DNA of 64,000 nt, from NCBI GenBank assembly GCA_046349435.1, contig JAXMCI010000007.1:124001-188000 (forward strand), written 5' to 3'. Source of the stretch: JAXMCI01 sp046349435 (GTDB lineage: Bacteria > Pseudomonadota > Alphaproteobacteria > Dongiales > Dongiaceae). Made by a program: the position numbers and the translations under genes. This document shows, in pieces, positions 58,528 through 64,000 of this stretch. Below the pieces are notes generated by a model that was not told where the DNA came from, searched no databases, and saw only the letters and a list, made by a program, of their open reading frames with translations. Position 1 is the first letter of the stretch. Each line of letters starts with the position of its first letter.

Positions 58528-59104
58528 CGCGGCCGCCCTCGGCCGATCCGGTCAGCCCCAGGGGCGAGCCCGCGCCACGCCCGAATCCCTTCGGCTGCCG
58601 CAGGCCGTCAGCTGGACGGCCGCCTGCTCGGCCTGGACCGGGGTGATGTTCGGGAAGACGCCGCGGAGCGCGGATGCGACTTCCGCCACCCGCTCGGCCC
58701 CGGGGCGATTGTCGTTGGCCGCCGGCCACCCCAGCCCATCATCCTGCCGCGAGACATCTGCGAGCATCGTATTCGCCTTCGTTCCAGCTTCGCGCCATGG
58801 CGAAGCGGTACTTTGCATCCGCGCCCTTGCCGGCGACTTGCGGCGGCGTGAATTGATTGTAACCCTCGGGAAATGGCGAGGGTCCCACCCACTGTCAAGG
58901 CAGCGCCCTCAATCCATCCGGTGACGGACCTGAATCGACCCCGGACCACTGCCTCGGCGCGCGCCGTTCCGGCGCGATATCTAATCGTTTCGTTGTGAAT
59001 GATTTCCAGTCGTGCTCTAATTCTGCCGGCGGCTCCGGCCGCGCAGTGCGAGCACCCGCCGGTCGCCCCAGCGACCGATGCGGCGAGCCGAGGAGGAAAC
59101 GACC
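58528..59104. other. 577-bp interval after tRNA-Thr with one possible small ORF
   Basis: No recognised gene. The clearest open frame is 58552-58767 on the minus strand (about 71 residues from MLADVSRQDDGLGWPAANDNRP). Its AANDNRP segment is a recurrent start feature of small alphaproteobacterial proteins, followed by helix-like VAEVASALRGVFPNITPVQAEQAAVQL. The stretch 58850-59020 is less GC-rich (TTGATTGTAACCC, TCTAATCGTTTCGTTG) and probably carries the promoter of the dioxygenase gene at 59105. Confidence 0.45.
58552..58767 (-). CDS. Possible small protein
   Basis: 71 residues. The sequence PAANDNRPGAERVAEVASALRGVF followed by a helix and a Cys near the end looks more protein-like than the shadows around it, and the PAANDNRP motif is familiar from short proteins of Alphaproteobacteria. 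No ribosome site is clear. An earlier ATG (58818) is possible. Not recognised as a named family. Confidence 0.35.
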   Translation of the reverse strand: MLADVSRQDDGLGWPAANDNRPGAERVAEVASALRGVFPNITPVQAEQAAVQLTACGSRRDSGVARARPWG

Positions 59105-60004
59105 GTGAATACAGCAGAGGCGCTGGCCCAGCTGGGCATCACGCTCGAGGTGCTGACCGCCGCGCAGCGCCGGTCGCTCGACGAGAAGGGCTACTTCATC
59201 GCACCCGACGTCTTCACCCCCGCCGAGGTCGCCGAGATGCGCGCCGAGTTCGACCGGCTGCAGGGCGTCGAGGGGGCCTATGGCGGGCACGAGGTGCATA
59301 TCGAGCCGGGCGCGCCGCGGCTCTCCAACCTGTTCAACAAGTCGGCCGCCTTCGACCGCTGCCTGACCTGCGCACCGACGCTGGCCGCCGCCCACCTGCT
59401 GCTCGGCGAGATCCACGTCTACTCCCTGAACGCCCGCAACCCGATGAAGGGCCAGGGCCAGCAGCCGCTGCACAGCGACGTGCCGCGGGTCCATCCGACC
59501 GACTGGCGGGTGGTCAACTCGATGATCATGCTCGACGACATGACGCCGGAGAACGGTCCGACGCGCGTCGTCCCGGGGTCGCACCGCTGGGTGCCGCTCA
59601 ACGTGCCGGACGTCAACATGGCCGAGGTCACCCACATCGAGGTGACGCCCGAGGACCGCAAGATCATGCCGAAGGACTCGCTGGCGCCCGACCCGCGCGA
59701 GATCAAGCTGACCGGCAAGGCCGGCTCGGTGGCGGTGATCAACGGCCATATCTGGCACGGCGGCACGCGCAACGAGAGCGGCGCCTCGCGCCGTGTCCTG
59801 CACCTCGCCATCGGACGGCGCGACATCCCGCAGCAGCTGGTCGAGCGCGAGCACCTGACGCCGGAGCTGCTGCGCCGCAGCAGCCCGGCGCAGCGCTTCC
59901 TGCTCGACATCGAGGGGGCGGAGCCGAAGGTGTTCGGCTACCCGCCGCTGCCCAAGGACGTCCGCACCTGGGCCTCGGTCGAGGCCGTCGACGCCAAGTA
60001 CTGA
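59105..60004 (+). CDS. Phytanoyl-CoA dioxygenase-family oxygenase
   Basis: 299 residues from a GTG start at 59105, chosen because GAGGAGG lies 9-10 bp upstream. 2-Oxoglutarate/iron site: H and D in PLHSDVPRVHP, last H in INGHIWHGGTRNESGASRRVL with the Arg that holds 2-oxoglutarate. Other blocks: RSLDEKGYFIAPDVFTPAEVAEM, NMIMLDDMTPENG-like SMIMLDDMTPENGPTRVVPGSHRW. It lies just before a sugar-type ABC transporter in the same direction (139 bp), so hydroxylation of an imported compound is possible. Confidence 0.88.
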   Translation: MNTAEALAQLGITLEVLTAAQRRSLDEKGYFIAPDVFTPAEVAEMRAEFDRLQGVEGAYGGHEVHIEPGAPRLSNLFNKSAAFDRCLTCAPTLAAAHLLLGEIHVYSLNARNPMKGQGQQPLHSDVPRVHPTDWRVVNSMIMLDDMTPENGPTRVVPGSHRWVPLNVPDVNMAEVTHIEVTPEDRKIMPKDSLAPDPREIKLTGKAGSVAVINGHIWHGGTRNESGASRRVLHLAIGRRDIPQQLVEREHLTPELLRRSSPAQRFLLDIEGAEPKVFGYPPLPKDVRTWASVEAVDAKY

Positions 60005-60143
60005 CCGCCGGCTTGCGCCGGCAGCGGCGCTCCGTGGTGCCCGGCTGGCACCGATCACCCGCGCGGGGCACCGGCGCGGACCGGCGGCAAGGCCGGCCAG
60101 GCCCGGACCTGCGACCAACCATTGCTCGAGGGGAGGAACCAGA

Positions 60144-61214
60144 ATGCCGATATCGAGAAGAGCGGCCGGCGCCCTGCTGGCCGGCAGCATGCTCGCCTTC
60201 GCCGCTGCCGGCATCGCGCCGGCGCTGGCCAAGACCATCACCATCGGGGTCGCCATGCGGACCCAGACGCAGCCGCGCTGGAAGTTCGACGTCGCCTCGA
60301 TGCAGCAGCGCGCCGACGAGCTCGGCGTCAAGCTGCTGGTGCAGTGGGCCAATGACGACCCGACCCGCCAGGCCGCCCAGGTCGAGAACCTGCTGAGCCA
60401 GGGCGTCGACGCGCTGATCCTGGTGCCGGTCGACGACCGCGCCGCCACCGCGCTGGTCAAGTCGGCCGACGAGTCGAAGGTGCCGGTGATCGCCTACGAC
60501 ATCACCGTGCCGAACGCGCCGGTCAAGTTCTTCCTCAGCCGCGACAACCGCAAGGTCGGCCAGCTGCAGGTCGAGGGCGCGCTGAAGTTCGCCCCGCCGG
60601 ACGCCGCCAACCCGCCCAGCTACGTGCTGATCAAGGGCGACCCGGACAACAACGTCGCGCGCGACCTGGCCGACGTCTACCAGGAGATGCTGAAGCCGCT
60701 GGCCGACGCCGGCAAGATCAAGATCGTCGCCGACCAGTGGCACAAGAACTGGTCGGGCGAGGCGGCGCTGAAGACGGCGGAGAACGCGCTCGCCGCGCAG
60801 AACGACAAGATCGCGGCTTTCGTCACCTCCAACGACGGCATGGCGCTCGGCATCGTCCAGGCGCTCAAGGGCCGCGGGCTGGCGGGCAAGGCCTACGTCT
60901 CCGGCCTCGACGCCGACGTGCCGAACGACCGGCTCATCGTCGAGGGCATGATCGACCGCTCGGTCTGGACCAAGATCGACCTGATGGGCCGGGCCGCGGT
61001 CGACGCCGCGGTGGCGCTGGCCAAGGGCGAGACGCCGCCCGCCAACGGCAAGATCAACAACGGCTATGCCGACATCCCGGCCGACCTGGTCGAGGTGGTG
61101 CCGGTCACCGCCGAGAACATGTGCGACTGGATCAGCAAGGTGGCGCCCAAGGGCTGGGTCACCGTCAAGGACGTCTATGTCGACGTGAAGCCGCCCGCGG
61201 GCTGCGCCCAGTAG
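60144..61214 (+). CDS. Sugar ABC transporter substrate-binding protein (XylF-like)
   Basis: 356 residues. Signal peptide RRAAGALLAGSMLAFAAAGIAPALA, cleaved about residue 29. Periplasmic-binding protein of the ribose/xylose class: TITIGVAMRTQTQPRWKFDVASMQQRADELG, ALILVPVDDRAATALVKSADESKVPVIAYDITV, YVLIKGDPDNNVARDLADVYQEML and SNDGMALGIVQALKGRGLAGKAYVSGLDAD. Closest in layout to D-xylose XylF, but substrate is uncertain. A hairpin separates it from the ATPase gene. Confidence 0.88.
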   Translation: MPISRRAAGALLAGSMLAFAAAGIAPALAKTITIGVAMRTQTQPRWKFDVASMQQRADELGVKLLVQWANDDPTRQAAQVENLLSQGVDALILVPVDDRAATALVKSADESKVPVIAYDITVPNAPVKFFLSRDNRKVGQLQVEGALKFAPPDAANPPSYVLIKGDPDNNVARDLADVYQEMLKPLADAGKIKIVADQWHKNWSGEAALKTAENALAAQNDKIAAFVTSNDGMALGIVQALKGRGLAGKAYVSGLDADVPNDRLIVEGMIDRSVWTKIDLMGRAAVDAAVALAKGETPPANGKINNGYADIPADLVEVVPVTAENMCDWISKVAPKGWVTVKDVYVDVKPPAGCAQ

Positions 61215-61219
61215 GCACC

Positions 61220-61252
61220 GGCGGGGCGCCCGCGGGCCGCGGACGCCCCGCC
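61220..61252 (+). other. Hairpin between binding-protein and ATPase genes
   Basis: GGCGGGGCG/CGCCCCGCC, 9-bp stem, 15-nt loop that itself is GC-rich (CCCGCGGG). It begins 6 bp after the XylF-like stop and ends 11 bp before the next start. Position and lack of a T tract fit a stabilising stem that favours binding-protein mRNA. Confidence 0.55.
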
Positions 61253-61263
61253 CTCTTCCTCCC

Positions 61264-62784
61264 ATGACCGCCTTCCTCGAGCTCGACCGCATCGGCAAGA
61301 GCTTCGCCGGCGTGCAGGCGCTGGACGGCGTCAGCTTCGCCGTCGAGCGCGGCGAGGTCCACGCCGTGATGGGCGAGAACGGGGCCGGCAAGTCGACCCT
61401 GATGAAGATCCTGTCGGCGGTCTATCCGCATGGCAGCTTCGCCGGCGGCTTCCGGCTGGACGGCGCCGAGTGCCGCTTCGCCCGCGTGCTCGACGCGGAG
61501 AATGCCGGCATCGTCATGATCCCGCAGGAGCTGGCGGTGGTCGGCGAGATGAGCGTCGCCGAGAACATGTTCCTCAATGCCTGGCCCGGCCGCGGCGGGC
61601 TGATCGACTGGGAAGAGCTCTACGCCCGCACCCGGCGCAACCTCGAGCGGCTCGGCATCGACGTGCCGTTCGCGGCGCCGATGAAGACCCTGTCGGCGGC
61701 GCAGCAGCAGATGGTGCTGATCGCCAAGGCGCTGGCCAAGCAGGTCCGGCTGCTGATCCTCGACGAGCCGACCTCCTCGCTCTCGGTGGCCGAGACCGAC
61801 CGCCTGTTCGAGCGGCTGCGCCGGCTCCGCGCGGACGGCATCACCGCGCTCTACATCAGCCACAAGATCGACGAGGTGATGGCGATCTCCGACCGCGTCA
61901 CCGTGCTGCGCGACGGCGGCTTCGTCGGCACCGAGCCGACCGCCGCGCTCGACGGCGGCCGGCTGGTCAGCATGATGGTCGGGCGCAGCATCTCGCAGAT
62001 GTATCCGCGGGCGGAGCGCCAGCCCGGCCCGGTGGCGCTGCGCGTCCGCGGCCTCTCGGTGTCGCGGCCCGACGATGCCGAGGCGGAGCTGCTCTCCGGC
62101 ATCGACCTCGAGCTCCATGCCGGCGAGATCGCCGGCATCTACGGGCTGGTCGGCTCTGGCCGCACCGAGCTGCTGACCGCGCTGTTCGGCGCCTGGCCCG
62201 GCCGGGTCCGCTTCGCCGAGTACCAGGTGCACGGCAAGCCGGCGCGGCCGCGCTCGCCGGCGGCGATGATGCGGCTCGGCCTCGGCCTGCTGACCGAGGA
62301 CCGCAAGCGCTCCGGCATCCTGCCCGGCCACGACATCAAGGCCAACCTGACGCTGGCCAGCCTGGGGCGCATCGCCCACGGGCCGCTGCTCGATCGCGAC
62401 CTCGAGCGCGAGCGCACCCAGCGCTACGTGCGCGAGCTGGCGGTGAAGACGCCGTCGCTCGACAGCGACATCGACCATCTGAGCGGCGGCAACCAGCAGA
62501 AGGTGCTGCTCGGCCGCTGGCTCTCGGCCGACGCCGACGTGCTGCTGCTCGACGACCCGACGCGCGGCGTCGATGTCGGCGCCAAGGTGGAGATCTTCCA
62601 CCTGCTGAACCGACTAGCCGGCGCCGGCGCGGCGATCGCCTTCGTCTCGTCGGAGCTGCCCGAGGTGCTCGGGATCTGCGACCGCGTGCTGGTGATGCAC
62701 GAGGGCCGGCTGGTCGCCGACCTCGACTGCCGCACCGCCACCCAGGAGGACGTCATGCGCCATGCGACCGGGCGAGGCCACTGA
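61264..62784 (+). CDS. Sugar ABC transporter ATP-binding protein (XylG/MglA-like)
   Basis: 506 residues with two ATPase domains. First: MGENGAGKSTLMKILSAV (Walker A), LSAAQQQMVLIAKALAKQ (degenerate signature), LLILDEPTSSLSVAE (Walker B). Second: the GLVGSGRTELLTALFGAWPG degenerate loop and the full signature LSGGNQQKVLLGRWLSADADVLLLDDPTRGVDVGAK. This asymmetry is normal for the CUT2 family. Drives import with the permease that follows at once. Confidence 0.93.
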   Translation: MTAFLELDRIGKSFAGVQALDGVSFAVERGEVHAVMGENGAGKSTLMKILSAVYPHGSFAGGFRLDGAECRFARVLDAENAGIVMIPQELAVVGEMSVAENMFLNAWPGRGGLIDWEELYARTRRNLERLGIDVPFAAPMKTLSAAQQQMVLIAKALAKQVRLLILDEPTSSLSVAETDRLFERLRRLRADGITALYISHKIDEVMAISDRVTVLRDGGFVGTEPTAALDGGRLVSMMVGRSISQMYPRAERQPGPVALRVRGLSVSRPDDAEAELLSGIDLELHAGEIAGIYGLVGSGRTELLTALFGAWPGRVRFAEYQVHGKPARPRSPAAMMRLGLGLLTEDRKRSGILPGHDIKANLTLASLGRIAHGPLLDRDLERERTQRYVRELAVKTPSLDSDIDHLSGGNQQKVLLGRWLSADADVLLLDDPTRGVDVGAKVEIFHLLNRLAGAGAAIAFVSSELPEVLGICDRVLVMHEGRLVADLDCRTATQEDVMRHATGRGH

Positions 62785-63987
62785 ATGACCGGGCGGTCGG
62801 AGGGTGGGACGGCGGCCGGCGGCACCGGCGCGCATGGCGGGCTGACCGGGGCCATCGCCGGCTTCAACTGGCGCTCCTACGGCATGGTCATCGCGCTGGC
62901 GCTGATCGTGCTGCTGTTCACCTGGCTGACCGACGGCATCTTCCTGACGCCGCGCAACGTGGCGCAGCTGATGCGCCAGACCGCGGTGCTGGTGGTGGTC
63001 GCCTCCGGCGTCGCCGTGCTGATCATCGAGCGCGAGATCGACCTGTCGATCGGCAGCGCCGTCTATCTCGCCGGCCTGGCCGCCGCCACCGCCCAGACGC
63101 AATGGGGCTTCTCCACCCTGCCGGCCATCCTGGTCGCGCTGCTCGCCGGGGTGGCGATGGGCGCCTGGCAGGGCTTCTGGGTCAGCCGCTTCGCCATCCC
63201 CTCCTTCGTCGTCACCCTCTCCGGCCTGCTCGCCTTCCGCGGCATCGGCTTCGTCTGGTCGGACGCGGCGACCCTGGCGCCGATGAACCCGAGCTTCGTC
63301 GCGCTCAGCGAGTCCTTCATCCCGCCCGGCTGGTCGGTGGCGCTGGTGGCGGCGCTGCTGGCGGTGTTCGCCGCCATCGTGGCGCTGCGCTGGCGGCACC
63401 AGCGCCGGCGCTTCGGCGCCGAGGCCGCCGGGCCCGCCCGGCTGATCCGGCCGCTCGCCTGGGCGGCGATCGGCGCCGGCATCATCCTCTATGCCGCGCT
63501 CGGGTTCCGCGGCATCCCGATGGCGGTGGTGATCGCGCTGGCGGTCGCCGCCCTGCTCTCCTTCGTGGCGCTCGGCACGGTCTTCGGCCGGCAGATCTAC
63601 GCGATCGGCGGCAACCGCGAGGCGGCGCACCTCTCCGGCATCAACATCCGCCGCAACCTGTTCCTCAGCTTCGTCATCATGGGGGCGATCTACGGCGTCG
63701 CCGGCGTGCTGACCACGGCACGGCTCAACGCCATCGCCCCTTCGGCCGGGCAGTTCCTCGAGCTCGAGGCGATCGCCGCGGCAGTGATCGGCGGCGTCAG
63801 CCTGGCGGGCGGCATCGGCACCGTCTACGGCGCGCTGGTCGGGGCGCTGCTGCTGGTCGTGGTCGACAACGGCATGAGCCTGATGGACATCTCCTCCTTC
63901 ATCCAGCTGGTGGTAAAGGGCCTGCTGCTCGGCTTCGCCGTGCTGTTCGACGTCACCACCCGGCCGGGCGGCCGCCGGCTCTACTGA
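62785..63987 (+). CDS. Sugar ABC transporter permease (XylH-like)
   Basis: 400 residues, with ten or so membrane helices; Gly-rich N-terminal 25 residues, then YGMVIALALIVLLFTWLTDGIFLTPRNVAQLMRQTAVLVVVASGVAVLIIEREIDLSIGS, cited as the BPD_transp_2 start. Later: FVVTLSGLLAFRGIGFVW, YAIGGNREAAHLSGINIRRNLFLSFVIMGAIYGVAGVLTTARLN and ISSFIQLVVKGLLLGFAVLFDV. Starts immediately after the ATPase stop. Stop at 63985-63987; the window ends 13 bp later. Confidence 0.93.
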   Translation: MTGRSEGGTAAGGTGAHGGLTGAIAGFNWRSYGMVIALALIVLLFTWLTDGIFLTPRNVAQLMRQTAVLVVVASGVAVLIIEREIDLSIGSAVYLAGLAAATAQTQWGFSTLPAILVALLAGVAMGAWQGFWVSRFAIPSFVVTLSGLLAFRGIGFVWSDAATLAPMNPSFVALSESFIPPGWSVALVAALLAVFAAIVALRWRHQRRRFGAEAAGPARLIRPLAWAAIGAGIILYAALGFRGIPMAVVIALAVAALLSFVALGTVFGRQIYAIGGNREAAHLSGINIRRNLFLSFVIMGAIYGVAGVLTTARLNAIAPSAGQFLELEAIAAAVIGGVSLAGGIGTVYGALVGALLLVVVDNGMSLMDISSFIQLVVKGLLLGFAVLFDVTTRPGGRRLY

Positions 63988-64000
63988 CCGACCGGCCGGA

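Noticed and set aside
58463..58729. Minus-strand ORF over tRNA-Thr containing a GIEPATYGLQNRCSAN segment
   Set aside because: This is the antisense translation of the tRNA 3' half, a common false ORF at tRNA genes.
1..64000. CRISPR array, insertion sequence, rRNA operon, integrase or origin
   Set aside because: No regularly spaced repeats, transposase or integrase-like protein, rRNA motif or dnaA-box cluster was seen.

Overview
The window is GC-rich, gene-dense DNA with tightly overlapping genes. It most likely comes from an alphaproteobacterium able to use C1 compounds. The rank and order (Rhodospirillales- or Geminicoccales-like) are inference only; no rRNA is present. One RNA gene is seen, tRNA-Thr(UGU) at 58452-58527.

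Region 1 (about 0.5-17.8 kb) is a tetrahydromethanopterin (H4MPT) and formaldehyde-oxidation island. A plus-strand set (folB, mfnE-like kinase, AfpA/DmrB-type flavoprotein, dihydropteroate-synthase-like protein, DUF447 protein, mfnB remnant) makes the cofactor. A minus-strand operon (beta-RFAP synthase, mtdB, ATP-grasp, mch, ATP-grasp, CitG-like, then fae) mixes cofactor synthesis with the oxidation steps. A second plus-strand operon (pcd, fhcB, fhcA, fhcD, fhcC) finishes formyl-H4MPT to formate. pabC- and pabA-like genes, probably for p-aminobenzoate, bracket the island. Several genes here carry frameshifts: fhcB has about nine apparent frame changes, fhcC three, fhcA one, the mfnE kinase one, and mfnB is joined to the 3' end of a HisA-like gene. 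The neighbours fhcD, mch, mtdB and fae are intact.

Region 2 (17.8-31.5 kb) holds accessory and transport genes: a glycine-zipper lipoprotein, an N-carbamoylputrescine amidase, a palindromic intergenic repeat, a coupled DUF3142/large periplasmic protein pair, a TRAP transporter with an enolase-superfamily enzyme and divergent GntR regulator, two small regulator/enzyme sets (EamA exporter, LysR, cupin) and an NTF2-like protein.

Region 3 (31.5-47.6 kb) is a complete N-methylglutamate pathway for methylamine: gmaS, mgsABC and mgdABCD (sarcosine-oxidase-like), with ftfL, a second type III glutamine-synthetase-like gene, an XRE-cupin regulator and a FadR-type GntR regulator. Methylamine would be turned into gamma-glutamylmethylamide and N-methylglutamate, then oxidised to release a C1 unit at the formaldehyde level. 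That unit feeds Fae, MtdB, Mch and Fhc (region 1) to formate, and FtfL can return formate to tetrahydrofolate for assimilation. Methylamine input, C1 oxidation and the branch to assimilation thus lie within 47 kb.

Region 4 (47.6-64 kb) carries an EamA transporter, an agmatinase-family ureohydrolase, a VanY-type peptidase next to an AT-rich patch, a seven-gene surface-sugar operon (Gfo/Idh oxidoreductase, DegT aminotransferase, epimerase, frameshifted PhyH, FemAB-like, SDR, GT2), a nitrilase-family hydrolase, tRNA-Thr, another PhyH dioxygenase and a xylFGH-type sugar ABC transporter.
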